Assembly (NCBI GenBank): GCA_002813285.1
Contig: PHTZ01000001.1
Location: 558,001 to 622,000 of the forward strand
DNA: 64,000 nucleotides
From: Flavobacteriaceae bacterium MAR_2009_75
GTDB taxonomy: Bacteria; Bacteroidota; Bacteroidia; Flavobacteriales; Flavobacteriaceae
Direction: 5' to 3'
Every line of letters starts with the position of its first letter. The first letter of the stretch is position 1. Both the position numbers and the translations under genes were made by a program. Shown in pieces: positions 9,265-17,332 of the stretch. A model generated the notes under the pieces. That model was not told the DNA's origin and searched no databases. It saw only the letters and a list, made by a program, of their open reading frames with translations.

Positions 9265-10380
9265 CTACTCGGCAATACCGGTAATTTCAAGGTCAAATAC
9301 CAAGTCGGCATTTGGTGGAATAGGTCCAGATCCTTGTGGACCATAACCTAAGTGCGAAGGAATATAAATTCGCTTCTTGTCACCGACCTTCATATTTAAA
9401 AGTCCCTCCTTAAAACCAGCTATTATGCCCGCATCAGGACTATAATCCATCGGCATTGGATTATACATACCTGCCGCTTTTGCTCTCTCGTCGAATTTAT
9501 TGTACCTCTTTTTCACCTCTTCGTAGTTGCTGTCAAAAAGTGAACCGTCTTCTAAGTAACCCGCATAATGAACCAACACCTTTTGGCCCACCCTAGGTTT
9601 AGCGCCTTCACCTTCTTTGATCGTTTTTATTTTTAAACCTGAAGGCAACTCTTCCGCTTCTTGCTTATCACTTTCAAGAGAAGCAACAAAGTCACTCTTC
9701 ATTTTTTCAAAAGCAGCAATTTTAGCCTCCTCTTCAGCAAAATAATCGCTCATGACCTGCACGGCATCGAATTTTTTGGCTTCCTTTCCATTTCTAACAA
9801 TTTCTACTTTATTCATAACCACATCGACTACGGGGCGGTCTTTTTTCATAGGTTCTTGAGAAGTCTCAACATTCGCAATAGAATCTACCACATCCATTCC
9901 TTCAACAACTTCACCAAATACAGCATGTCTTCCATTCAAGAATGGTGTAGCCTTATGGGTAATAAAGAACTGGCTGCCATTGGTAGCGGGCCCTGAATTG
10001 GCCATAGAAAGAATGCCCTTTTTATCATGAACCAGCGAGTCGTTAATTTCATCTTTAAACTTGTATCCTGGGTTTCCTCTACCCGTTCCGGTAGGGTCTC
10101 CCCCTTGAATCATAAAGTCTTTGATTACCCTATGAAAAATAATACCGTCGTAGTATCTCTTTCCTTTGATACTATCAGCCACAAAAGGGCTCTTACCCTC
10201 TGCTAACGAAACAAAGTTTGCCACGGTAACCGGAGTTTTCTCGTATTCTAACTTCACTATAATATCACCTTCGGTAGTCTGTATATCGGCGAAAAGTCCA
10301 TCGCCAAGTTCAGCGTATTGGCTTTTACAACCTGCCAACAATAATCCTAAGCTCAGTATGATTAAATATCCTTTTTTCAT
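9265..10380 (-). CDS. lipoprotein with fused cyclophilin and FKBP peptidyl-prolyl isomerase domains
   Basis: A 371-aa periplasm-facing lipoprotein (LLLAGC, Cys18). Residues about 28-196 form a cyclophilin domain with FHRVIKDFMIQGGDP (catalytic Arg84) and NGSQFFI. A charged, probably helical linker (about 200-245) leads to an FKBP domain (246-371) with VLVHYAGYLEDGSLFDSN, IPSHLGYG and IPPNADLVFDLEI; this FKBP carries an insertion of about 25 residues after the first strand pair. Such cyclophilin-FKBP fusions are known as dual-family immunophilins and have been noted in flavobacteria. It lies 45 bp downstream of gldI, itself an FKBP lipoprotein, suggesting shared work in folding envelope or gliding proteins. 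The start is set by the signal peptide. Confidence 0.92.
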   Translation of the reverse strand: MKKGYLIILSLGLLLAGCKSQYAELGDGLFADIQTTEGDIIVKLEYEKTPVTVANFVSLAEGKSPFVADSIKGKRYYDGIIFHRVIKDFMIQGGDPTGTGRGNPGYKFKDEINDSLVHDKKGILSMANSGPATNGSQFFITHKATPFLNGRHAVFGEVVEGMDVVDSIANVETSQEPMKKDRPVVDVVMNKVEIVRNGKEAKKFDAVQVMSDYFAEEEAKIAAFEKMKSDFVASLESDKQEAEELPSGLKIKTIKEGEGAKPRVGQKVLVHYAGYLEDGSLFDSNYEEVKKRYNKFDERAKAAGMYNPMPMDYSPDAGIIAGFKEGLLNMKVGDKKRIYIPSHLGYGPQGSGPIPPNADLVFDLEITGIAE

Positions 10381-10425
10381 TCTATTAATTTAATATTTGG
10401 GTTTTACTATTGCTATTTGGGTAAG

Positions 10426-10977
10426 CTATTCAACTGTGCTTTCGTTCCTTTCAATATTCAATAAAGTCAATCGTGCTTTTATTGGAACGTTGATTCCTAT
10501 TTTATTATTATCGCCATGGTAACCATAGGCCAGGGAGGAAGGAAACAAAAAGATGGCTGTTTCGCCTTCTTTTAAAAGCTTAACGCTGTTACGAAGCCCT
10601 GAAAATAATTCTTGCTTGTCTACTTTATATTTTAAGACCCCAATCTCTTCCTCAGAATAAAGGGTATCGTTATTAAAGTTAAATAATGCGTAGGTCATGG
10701 TTACCAAATCGTCGGGACGTGGAGTATAGGTTTCTTCATTGTTCTTAACCTCATAATGGTACCAAGAGCCACTGGAACTATTAATGTAATCGTTCAGAGA
10801 ATCTTTTTCAATAATTTCTTGAATATTCTTCTCTTCTTGAGCTAGAAGCTCTTTATTTCTTTCTACGGATTGCTTGAAGAAACTACCCGATTTCACTTCT
10901 ACAGGCCTACGCGGCTCAGGTTCGCCACACGCGACAAAAAGAAGTACAACAATACAAACGGAAATTAAGCTCTTCAT
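10426..10977 (-). CDS. gldI: gliding motility-associated FKBP-type lipoprotein GldI
   Basis: A 183-aa lipoprotein (LLFVAC, Cys17) with an FKBP-like domain from about residue 60 to 180; LFSGLRNSVKLLKEGETAIF and SLAYGYHGD match the family. In Flavobacterium johnsoniae GldI is needed for gliding and is thought to help fold motility or secretion proteins in the periplasm. Its start overlaps the nrnA stop by 4 bases (ATGA), so translation is probably coupled. The isomerase pocket is less well conserved than in the downstream fusion protein, as is normal for GldI. Confidence 0.88.
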   Translation of the reverse strand: MKSLISVCIVVLLFVACGEPEPRRPVEVKSGSFFKQSVERNKELLAQEEKNIQEIIEKDSLNDYINSSSGSWYHYEVKNNEETYTPRPDDLVTMTYALFNFNNDTLYSEEEIGVLKYKVDKQELFSGLRNSVKLLKEGETAIFLFPSSLAYGYHGDNNKIGINVPIKARLTLLNIERNESTVE

Positions 10978-11990
10978 GGTTTTAATTGTTCATGATAATT
11001 TTCAAGAAGTGATTCAAAATGGCTCGCTATTTCTTCTAAAGATAATTCGCTTCTTCCCCCTGCTGCATTATTATGCCCTCCGCCATTAAAATGACTTCTA
11101 GCAAACTCGTTCACCGAAAAATCTCCTATAGAGCGTAACGAGATTTTGATAATACCTTCTTCTTTATTTTCAATAAAAATCACTGCAAAAATAATACCTT
11201 CTAAGGTTAAGCCATAATTCACGAAGCCCTCGGTATCTCCTTTTTGAAAATTATGCTCATCAAGCTCATCTTGGCTTAGTGTAATGTAGGCCGTACGGTA
11301 TTCTTCTCGTATAACCATATTTTTTAGCGCACAGCCCAAAAGACGTAACCTTTGAGGAGTGTTCGTATCGAATACCTTATGATGAATCTGTGTATTTTCA
11401 GCGCCCTTGTCAATCAAATCGGCCACTACCCTATGGGTTCTGCCCGTGGTAGACCTGAATTTAAAAGAACCAGTATCGGTCATAATGCCCGTATAAAGGC
11501 AACTGGCCATAGCAGAAGTAATATGCTCGACCCCTGCAACCGATTCTATGAAATTGTATACCATTTCACAGGTAGAGCTCATGTTCACATCTGAATACAT
11601 GATTTTCGCATAATCGGAAGGAGCTTGATGATGGTCTATCATCACGAAAGAGGCTTTAGCTTCTTCTAAATAGTTCTGCATCTGGCCAACTCTACCCAAA
11701 TGGTTAAAGTCTAAGGTGAAAATTATTGAGGCCTCTTCAATTTTAGTTTTTGCTTGGGTGTTTTCCCTTTCAAAATTAAGAATACTGTCACAACCAGGCA
11801 TCCACTTCAAGAACTTCGGAAAATCGTTCGGCACTATAATTACCGATTCTTGCCCTCTATTTTTTAGAAAGTGCCAAAGGGCAAGTGTTGAGCCAATGGC
11901 GTCACCATCAGGGTTTTTGTGGGGTACGATCACTATTTTTTGCGGCTGTGAAAGCAATTCTTTAACCGCTTCGATTGTCTCAAAATTCAT
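10974..11990 (-). CDS. nrnA: DHH/DHHA1 phosphoesterase, NrnA-like (nanoRNase/pAp phosphatase)
   Basis: A cytosolic DHH-family phosphoesterase of 338 aa. Family members degrade short RNA fragments and dephosphorylate pAp. Visible motifs are NPDGDAIGS at 26-34, LDFNHLGR at 93-100, the signature IDHHQ at 118-122, and the DHHA1 motif GGGHNNAAGG near 303. I start at the ATG at 11990 (MNFETIEAV); the longer frame from 12032 would add 14 residues that overlap the -7 box at 11996-12003. First gene of the nrnA-gldI-PPIase operon. NrnA versus another DHH activity cannot be settled from sequence. Confidence 0.87.
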   Translation of the reverse strand: MNFETIEAVKELLSQPQKIVIVPHKNPDGDAIGSTLALWHFLKNRGQESVIIVPNDFPKFLKWMPGCDSILNFERENTQAKTKIEEASIIFTLDFNHLGRVGQMQNYLEEAKASFVMIDHHQAPSDYAKIMYSDVNMSSTCEMVYNFIESVAGVEHITSAMASCLYTGIMTDTGSFKFRSTTGRTHRVVADLIDKGAENTQIHHKVFDTNTPQRLRLLGCALKNMVIREEYRTAYITLSQDELDEHNFQKGDTEGFVNYGLTLEGIIFAVIFIENKEEGIIKISLRSIGDFSVNEFARSHFNGGGHNNAAGGRSELSLEEIASHFESLLENYHEQLKP

Positions 11991-11995
11991 GCGCG

Positions 11996-12003
11996 CAAAG
12001 ATA
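11996..12003 (-). promoter_or_regulatory. -7 element of the nrnA-gldI-PPIase operon
   Basis: On the minus strand TATCTTTG matches TAnnTTTG exactly and ends only 5 bases before the nrnA ATG, which fixes that start and suggests a leaderless or nearly leaderless mRNA. No well-spaced TTG is seen. Confidence 0.5.
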
Positions 12004-12037
12004 CAATTTAATAACATAGTCATTGGCCGCAATACTT

Positions 12038-12045
12038 TATTTTTG
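12038..12045 (+). promoter_or_regulatory. -7 element of the PhoD-like gene
   Basis: TATTTTTG, an exact TAnnTTTG match, lies 24 bases before the ATG at 12070 and supports that start over upstream in-frame codons inside nrnA. Confidence 0.5.
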
Positions 12046-12069
12046 CTATCGACCTATTCTAAACTAAAT

Positions 12070-13122
12070 ATGACCAATAGATTTCTTTTTTACATCAGTT
12101 CCGTGGCATTTTTGATGGCCTGTAAAAGCCACGTTGGCCTCAACGAAACCAGTAGCGCTGTCATTCAACCCAAAAAATTTTCATCTGATTTTAATCTGGC
12201 TTTTGGTTCTTGCAATAAACAAAATGAAGCCAATCATTTGTGGGATGATATTCTAGAGACCCGACCCGATGTTTGGATCTGGGGAGGAGATAATATTTAT
12301 GCCGATACCGATAACATGGCCAAACTTCGTAGAATGTATGACCAACAGAGCAAAGTTAAAGGGTATGCAAAATTACTAAGCCAAACCCCGATTATTGGTA
12401 CTTGGGACGACCATGATTACGGAGTTAACGATGGAGGGGTTGAATTCAAATTTAAAAAGGAAAGTCAACAGGAGTTTTTAAATTTTATGAAAGTTGCCGA
12501 TGATAGCCCCAGACGGCAACAAGAAGGGGTTTATGCTACGCATGACTTTAATAGTTCAAAAGGAAAAATAAAAGTTATAGTTCTCGATACCCGTTATTTT
12601 AGAACTGCCCTTACTGCCGACCATGAAACCGGTAAACGTACGAAGCCGAATAACTATGGCGAAGGCACTATTCTAGGTGAAACCCAATGGAATTGGTTAG
12701 AAAAAGAATTAGAATCTTCAGAAGCTGATTTCAATATAGTCGTTAGCAGTGTGCAATTGCTTTCCGGTGAGCACGGTTTTGAAACTTGGGGCAACTTTCC
12801 ACATGAGGTAGATCGATTTAAATCTTTAGTGACCAGTTCAAAAGCTAAGGGGGTTATTGTATTGTCGGGCGACAGACATATCTCTGAGTTTTCTAAAACC
12901 ACTGTTGAGAATATGAATTACCCATTAATCGATTTTACGAGTAGCGGGCTGACCCATGCCTATCATAAATTTAGTGGTGAACCAAATAAATATAGAGTCG
13001 GCGAAGTGGTGGCCATGGAAAGCTTCGGTTTTATTCAATTCAATTTTGAGACCAATCAAGTGTTAATGCAAATAATAGGTAACAACCATAAACTTCTTGG
13101 TCAACTAGAACAGAAGTATTAA
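12070..13122 (+). CDS. PhoD-like alkaline phosphatase family lipoprotein
   Basis: A 350-aa exported metallophosphatase. The ATG at 12070 gives a lipoprotein signal peptide (FLMAC, Cys18); the frame is open further upstream but that stretch overlaps nrnA on the other strand. Metal-site motifs of the PhoD family are seen: FGSCNKQNEANHLW near 44, WGGDNIYADT near 70, GTWDDHDYG near 110 and LSGDRHISEF near 265. PhoD enzymes hydrolyse phosphomonoesters or diesters outside the cytoplasm, usually with Fe and Ca; the substrate here is unknown. It is transcribed divergently from nrnA and lies 48 bp before ndk, which has its own promoter. Confidence 0.88.
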   Translation: MTNRFLFYISSVAFLMACKSHVGLNETSSAVIQPKKFSSDFNLAFGSCNKQNEANHLWDDILETRPDVWIWGGDNIYADTDNMAKLRRMYDQQSKVKGYAKLLSQTPIIGTWDDHDYGVNDGGVEFKFKKESQQEFLNFMKVADDSPRRQQEGVYATHDFNSSKGKIKVIVLDTRYFRTALTADHETGKRTKPNNYGEGTILGETQWNWLEKELESSEADFNIVVSSVQLLSGEHGFETWGNFPHEVDRFKSLVTSSKAKGVIVLSGDRHISEFSKTTVENMNYPLIDFTSSGLTHAYHKFSGEPNKYRVGEVVAMESFGFIQFNFETNQVLMQIIGNNHKLLGQLEQKY

Positions 13123-13125
13123 TAG

Positions 13126-13155
13126 TTGTCTGTTGGCGAATAAAGCTTATTTTTG
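13126..13155 (+). promoter_or_regulatory. promoter of ndk
   Basis: TTG (13126-13128), 19 bases of spacing and TATTTTTG (13148-13155) fit the Bacteroidota -33/-7 consensus. The box ends 15 bases before the ATG at 13171, which excludes the in-frame upstream ATG at 13153. Confidence 0.7.
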
Positions 13156-13170
13156 CACAAAATTTTCAAA

Positions 13171-13590
13171 ATGACTACAAACAGAACGTTTACAATGATT
13201 AAGCCGGATGCCGTTGAAAACGGACACATAGGGGCTATTCTAGAAAAAATAACCTCTGCAGGCTTTAAGATTGTCGCTATGAAATATACGCAATTGAGCA
13301 CTCGAGATGCACAAGAGTTCTACGCCATACACAAAGAACGTCCGTTTTTTGCAGATTTGGTTGAATTCATGACACGAGGCCCAATTGTTGCCGCCATTCT
13401 TGAAAAAGACAATGCCGTTGAAGATTTTAGAGCTTTGATCGGTGCCACCAATCCCGCTGATGCTGCTGAGGGCACAATCAGAAAATTGTTCGCCACAGAT
13501 ATTGCCGAAAATGCGGTACACGGTTCTGACAGCGATGAAAATGCTTCCATTGAAGGTGCATTTCACTTTTCAGGCCGCGAAGTTTACTAA
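13171..13590 (+). CDS. ndk: nucleoside diphosphate kinase
   Basis: A 139-aa cytosolic enzyme that equilibrates NTP pools by phosphate transfer through a phosphohistidine. The N-terminal [16 protein letters not shown] (about 5-20) and the active-site segment [12 protein letters not shown], with the catalytic His near 116, are intact, and the length is normal. I use the ATG at 13171 because the upstream ATG at 13153 falls within the -7 element. In flavobacteria ndk is often found divergent from nrnA-gldI; here the PhoD-like gene is inserted between them. Confidence 0.96.
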   Translation: MTTNRTFTMIKPDAVENGHIGAILEKITSAGFKIVAMKYTQLSTRDAQEFYAIHKERPFFADLVEFMTRGPIVAAILEKDNAVEDFRALIGATNPADAAEGTIRKLFATDIAENAVHGSDSDENASIEGAFHFSGREVY

Positions 13591-13611
13591 ACTTTTCCGA
13601 GAATTTTATAG

Positions 13612-13650
13612 AAAGACCATTATTCGAAATCTTTTCGATAATGGTCTTTT
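13612..13650. terminator. bidirectional terminator between ndk and the DUF721 gene
   Basis: A long hairpin, AGACCATTATTCGAAA pairing with TTTTCGATAATGGTCT (one bulge), flanked by A's and T's. It overlaps the stop codon of the convergent DUF721 gene. Confidence 0.75.
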
Positions 13651-13945
13651 ATCTTAATACCAATTTCTTCACAAGATCTTTACCCAATTCTTCGTTGAGC
13701 ATAGTCACAATCTTGGTTTTACCCAAGCTTAATTCTTCACGAAGAACGGAAGATGAAAGTGCCACAAAGAGAGTTTCACCTCGAAGTTCTATTCCGGTAG
13801 TATAGTTATTCACCCCATTTCCCATAAGGTTCTGCCAAGCCTCACGCACATTAACCTTATCCATACCATGTTGCAAGCGGTTTTCTTTAATGAATTCATT
13901 TAAGGCCTCACCCATACTCAGGTTATCATTTTTTCTCTTCGCCAT
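13649..13945 (-). CDS. DUF721 (DciA-like) protein
   Basis: A 98-aa basic cytosolic protein of the DUF721 family, whose members include DciA, a loader of the replicative helicase in bacteria lacking DnaC. Visible family features are SMGEALNEFI, VREAWQNLMG and a C-terminal beta-strand region with GETLFVALSSSVLREELS. The ATG at 13945 overlaps the preceding lipoprotein stop in a TGATG junction; a GTG at 13948 is also in frame. Its place beside recF fits a replication role, but whether this single-domain form acts as DciA is an inference. Confidence 0.85.
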   Translation of the reverse strand: MAKRKNDNLSMGEALNEFIKENRLQHGMDKVNVREAWQNLMGNGVNNYTTGIELRGETLFVALSSSVLREELSLGKTKIVTMLNEELGKDLVKKLVLR

Positions 13946-14364
13946 CACTGTGGTATTGAAATCGGTTCAAAGCGTTTATAATCGTAACGTATACCTTCTT
14001 CGTTCGTTACCGAAAAAGTATTTTTTTGAAGGGTCTCTATAATTTCCGTCCATTCACTTAGATCCGTTTTATAATGAATGGCAAATGAATCGTCAGTTTC
14101 AGCAATTATAAATGACTCAGCATCATCTGAAGTTCTGTAGGTACCCGATAGATTGGGTTGCATTTTTTTTCTATATCCCCTTAAATCTTCGAGCATAATA
14201 AAATCGATACTCGTATTTACGTTATATTCTTTAACATTTCCATCAGGAAATGTCACCTTACTAATCTCCCAATAGCCATTTAAAAGACTCAAATCTTCCT
14301 TTGAAACTTTGTTGGAACATGCCCCCAAAAGGAGCAACAAACCTAAAAAAATAATCCGCTGCAT
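13945..14364 (-). CDS. lipocalin-like lipoprotein
   Basis: A 139-aa predicted lipoprotein (LLLGAC, Cys16). After the anchor, LLNGYWEISKVTFPDG resembles the first strand of lipocalin-like domains (GxW), and the rest is rich in alternating beta-type sequence, consistent with a small barrel; no ligand is known. It lies between recF and the DUF721 gene on the same strand and joins the latter by a 1-base overlap, a conserved flavobacterial arrangement in my recollection. The functional link to recF is unclear. Confidence 0.75.
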   Translation of the reverse strand: MQRIIFLGLLLLLGACSNKVSKEDLSLLNGYWEISKVTFPDGNVKEYNVNTSIDFIMLEDLRGYRKKMQPNLSGTYRTSDDAESFIIAETDDSFAIHYKTDLSEWTEIIETLQKNTFSVTNEEGIRYDYKRFEPISIPQ

Positions 14365-14422
14365 ACTTAGAATCTACGGTTAATATTAAATAATTCACTG
14401 CAATAGCCACATTTCTCAACCC

Positions 14423-15505
14423 CTATCCCATTTTGAACATTTTATAGGATTGATGTATTTGTTTCACCACCTCTTCGGTTCGGTCAGCATGAGTATCGCT
14501 AATAAATATCTGTCCAAAATTCTCATTGTTCACCAACGCCACGATATGAGATACACGGTGCTCATCCAACTTATCGAATATATCATCCAATAATAAAATT
14601 GGTGTCGTATTTGACTGTTCTTTTATAAATTGAAATTGCGCAAATTTCAAAGCTATCAAAAATGATTTTTGCTGACCTTGACTACCAAATTTCTTTATAG
14701 GGTGCTCTTCTATCTGAAAACTGAGGTCATCTTTGTGAGTGCCTACTGAGGTGTACTGCAACGCCCTATCTTTATCCACATTATCTTCTAACAACCTAGA
14801 CAAATCGTCATTCAACAATTTACTTTCATAAACTAAAGAAACCTTTTCATTGTTTCCTGTAATTATTTGATGCTGCTCTTGAAAAATAGGAATGAACGCT
14901 TCTAGAAATGCTACTCTTTTTTTAAAAATATCCGTTCCGTAGCCATGTAATTGATCATTATAAACGGAAAGGGTGGTACTATCAAAGGTTCTGTTAACGG
15001 CAAAGTACTTCAACAATGAATTTCGTTGGGCAAGCACCTTATTATATTTGATCAAATCTTTCAAATACTTCTTATCTGATTGTGCAATTACGCCATCAAT
15101 GAACTTTCTTCTGGTGTCACTGCCTTCAATAATCAAATCACGATCAGATGGTGAAATCATCACTAGAGGCAAAAGACCTATGTGATCGGACAACCTATCG
15201 TATGCCTTTCCATTTCGTTTGATTATTTTTTTTGTCCCCTTCTTGAGGCTACAAACTACTTTTTCTTCCCTATCCTCTTTCTCAAACTCGCCGTCTATAA
15301 CGAAAAACTCTTCCCCATGTTTAATGTTCTGTGTAGAGATGGGGTTGAAATAGCTTTTACCAAATGAAAGGTGGTACACGGCATCGAGTACATTGGTTTT
15401 TCCAATACCATTGGCACCTACAAAACAATTGATTTTATCGTCGAGCTCAAAATTCTTCGAATCAAAATTCTTGTAATTTATAAGGGACAATTTTTTTAAA
15501 ATCAT
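14423..15505 (-). CDS. recF: DNA replication and repair protein RecF
   Basis: A 360-aa SMC-like ATPase that helps load RecA at gapped DNA during recombinational repair. The Walker A motif GANGIGKTN is at 30-38, the ABC-type signature FGSQGQQKS near 272, and Walker [16 protein letters not shown] near 300, all intact. Length and order are normal. It is the first gene of a minus-strand group with the lipocalin-like and DUF721 genes, and is divergent from the TPR-ribH-mutL group. Confidence 0.96.
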   Translation of the reverse strand: MILKKLSLINYKNFDSKNFELDDKINCFVGANGIGKTNVLDAVYHLSFGKSYFNPISTQNIKHGEEFFVIDGEFEKEDREEKVVCSLKKGTKKIIKRNGKAYDRLSDHIGLLPLVMISPSDRDLIIEGSDTRRKFIDGVIAQSDKKYLKDLIKYNKVLAQRNSLLKYFAVNRTFDSTTLSVYNDQLHGYGTDIFKKRVAFLEAFIPIFQEQHQIITGNNEKVSLVYESKLLNDDLSRLLEDNVDKDRALQYTSVGTHKDDLSFQIEEHPIKKFGSQGQQKSFLIALKFAQFQFIKEQSNTTPILLLDDIFDKLDEHRVSHIVALVNNENFGQIFISDTHADRTEEVVKQIHQSYKMFKMG

Positions 15506-15591
15506 ATGCGATATTGCCTATTTAACTCCTGTTGATTATGGAAACATCAAAAATAACGAATAAATACCCTTTAGTTTTTCGATAAAAACTT

Positions 15592-15599
15592 TATTTTTG
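15592..15599 (+). promoter_or_regulatory. -7 element for the TPR-ribH unit
   Basis: TATTTTTG matches TAnnTTTG exactly and ends 21 bases before the ATG at 15621. The -33 region has only TTA at a suitable distance. Confidence 0.5.
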
Positions 15600-15620
15600 C
15601 GCGACCTATAAAAAAACAAA

Positions 15621-16388
15621 ATGGCTACATACAAGAAGCGCGGTTTTAAACCAAAGAACAAAGAAGAGGAGCAAGAAATTGTGGAGCAGGAAAGCGCAAC
15701 GGCCGAGGTATTTAGCTCTTTAGATGAGAGCGCCTCGAAAACCGAGGAGTGGGTAGCTTCTAATCAAAACTACATATTGGGCATAATCGGGGTGATAGCC
15801 GTAGGTGTTCTTGGCTATTTGGCGTATGTTCAATTTGTCGAAAAGCCCAAAGAAGCTAGTGCAACCAATGAAATGTACTATCCTCAACAGTATTTTGACC
15901 AGGCCATCAATAGCACATCTGCTAAAGATTCGCTTTACAATTTGGCATTGAACGGTGCCGAGGGTAAATACGGGTTTTTAGATATTATCGATGAGTACAG
16001 TGGCACTAAAGCTGCCAATCTCGCCAACTATTCTGCCGGTATGGCCTATTTGAACATGCAGAAATACCAAGAAGCCATTTCTCATTTAGAAGATTTTAAT
16101 GCAGAAGACGACATATTGGGTGCCTTGGCAAAAGGTGGCCTAGGGGATGCATTCATGCAATTGGATCAACCCGAGGAAGCTTTAGACTTTTACGATAAAG
16201 CTTTAAAACATAGCGACAATAGTTTCACTGCCCCAAAATTTCTCTATAAGGCAGGTGTAACCGCACTAGACCTAGGTCAAAAAGAAAAAGCTTTACAATA
16301 CTTTCAGCAAATCAAAGACCAGTATGCTTCATCTGATGAAGCTAGCACCATCGATGCTTTCATCGGTATGGCGAAAAGCACCAAATAA
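15621..16388 (+). CDS. single-span TPR membrane protein (YfgM-like)
   Basis: A 255-aa protein with a basic, acidic-patch N-terminus, one transmembrane segment (about 51-71) and a periplasmic tetratricopeptide region (about 110-250) containing repeats such as AAIL-type GGLGDAFMQLDQPEEALDFY. The layout resembles YfgM/TPR_21 proteins, which work as ancillary periplasmic chaperones at the Sec translocon in E. coli; that role is inferred. It overlaps ribH by one base (TAATG), so the two are translated together, although no functional link is evident. Confidence 0.82.
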   Translation: MATYKKRGFKPKNKEEEQEIVEQESATAEVFSSLDESASKTEEWVASNQNYILGIIGVIAVGVLGYLAYVQFVEKPKEASATNEMYYPQQYFDQAINSTSAKDSLYNLALNGAEGKYGFLDIIDEYSGTKAANLANYSAGMAYLNMQKYQEAISHLEDFNAEDDILGALAKGGLGDAFMQLDQPEEALDFYDKALKHSDNSFTAPKFLYKAGVTALDLGQKEKALQYFQQIKDQYASSDEASTIDAFIGMAKSTK

Positions 16389-16870
16389 TGGCTACGGCAA
16401 ACAAAAACTTATCGATCTATGATAAGGCAGCTGTTCCTAACGCAAAGAATTTAAAATTTGGCGTTGTGGTTGCCGAATGGAACGAAGAAATTACCGAAGG
16501 TCTTTATTCCGGGGCGCATGACGCTCTTATCGATTGTGGTGCTCTGGAGAACAATATTATCCGTTGGAACGTACCCGGCAGTTTTGAGCTGACCTTTGGA
16601 TGTAAAAAAATGATTGCTACCCAAGAACTCGATGCCGTCATTGCCATAGGAAGTGTAATTCAGGGTGAAACGAAACATTTTGACTTTGTTTGTAGCGCTA
16701 CCGCGCAAGGAATAAAAGACCTGAACGTTCAATCTGACATACCCGTAATCTTTTGTGTTCTTACCGACAACAACATGCAACAAGCCCGTGAACGAAGTGG
16801 CGGTAAGCATGGCAACAAAGGTACTGAAGCCGCTATTGCAGCCATAAAGATGGCTATTCTCGGGCAATAG
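16388..16870 (+). CDS. ribH: 6,7-dimethyl-8-ribityllumazine synthase
   Basis: A 160-aa enzyme that makes the lumazine precursor of riboflavin from 5-amino-6-ribitylaminouracil and dihydroxybutanone phosphate, usually as a 60-mer or pentamer. Signature segments VPGSFELTFGCKK (near 58) and AIGSVIQGETKHFDFV (near 86-101, with the catalytic His) are present, as is the C-terminal RSGGKHGNKGTEAA. Its start overlaps the TPR gene stop. No FMN riboswitch is seen upstream and no other rib gene is in the window. Confidence 0.96.
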   Translation: MATANKNLSIYDKAAVPNAKNLKFGVVVAEWNEEITEGLYSGAHDALIDCGALENNIIRWNVPGSFELTFGCKKMIATQELDAVIAIGSVIQGETKHFDFVCSATAQGIKDLNVQSDIPVIFCVLTDNNMQQARERSGGKHGNKGTEAAIAAIKMAILGQ

Positions 16871-17018
16871 CCTCAAATAGCTTATTTCGCTTTTTCCTAT
16901 TCGAAGATTGTTTAGTTATGTCGAAAAGCTTGGCGTTACTTGCTTTTTAGACAGTACTATCAGATGCTCTTTTAACAAATTTTGGCCTTGCCTATGGGGC
17001 ATATTTTTTGATTTTAAG

Positions 17019-17026
17019 TAACTTTG
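17019..17026 (+). promoter_or_regulatory. -7 element before the small gene and mutL
   Basis: TAACTTTG matches TAnnTTTG exactly. It ends 6 bases before the ATG at 17033 and overlaps the in-frame TTG at 17024, ruling that TTG out as a start if the promoter is used. Confidence 0.5.
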
Positions 17027-17032
17027 AAGATT

Positions 17033-17332
17033 ATGGGAATGCTAAGTAAATTTACGAGACTTAAACGGAACAAGAAGTTCGAATATTCCCCTCGTTACTA
17101 CGACGACAAGGGAAAAGGCAATCCGTTTAAAATTGAACCGAAATTTGACCAGTTCCGCAGCACCCTAAATTCACCAAGGGGTATTAAAGGCAAATTTGGC
17201 AATGCCATGGCCGATATGAGACGTAAAGGTGATAGAAATCTGAAAATTCGAATGTTGGTTATTGTAGGAATTTTAGTGTTGATTGTCTTGTTTATACTAG
17301 ATTTCGACCTCTCTATATTCTTTCCGAAATAA
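17033..17332 (+). CDS. small basic single-span membrane protein between ribH and mutL
   Basis: A 99-aa protein with a long basic N-terminal part (many Lys/Arg, PRYYDDKGKG near 20-29) and one C-terminal transmembrane segment (about 73-90), so a cytosolic domain anchored at its C-terminus. I know homologues only as small flavobacterial proteins in this position; some carry a riboflavin synthase label, which the sequence does not support and which probably comes from ribH next door. The stop overlaps the mutL start by one base (TAATG). The ATG at 17033 or 17039 may be used. Function unknown. Confidence 0.75.
   Translation: MGMLSKFTRLKRNKKFEYSPRYYDDKGKGNPFKIEPKFDQFRSTLNSPRGIKGKFGNAMADMRRKGDRNLKIRMLVIVGILVLIVLFILDFDLSIFFPK

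Noticed and set aside
11716-12069. Extended N-terminus of the PhoD-like protein (118 extra codons)
   Set aside because: The extension is antisense to nrnA, lacks a promoter upstream, and would bury the lipoprotein signal peptide that begins at 12070.
17033-17332. Label of riboflavin synthase for the small gene next to ribH
   Set aside because: The product is a 99-aa basic protein with one membrane helix and none of the riboflavin synthase sequence; only the neighbourhood supports that name.
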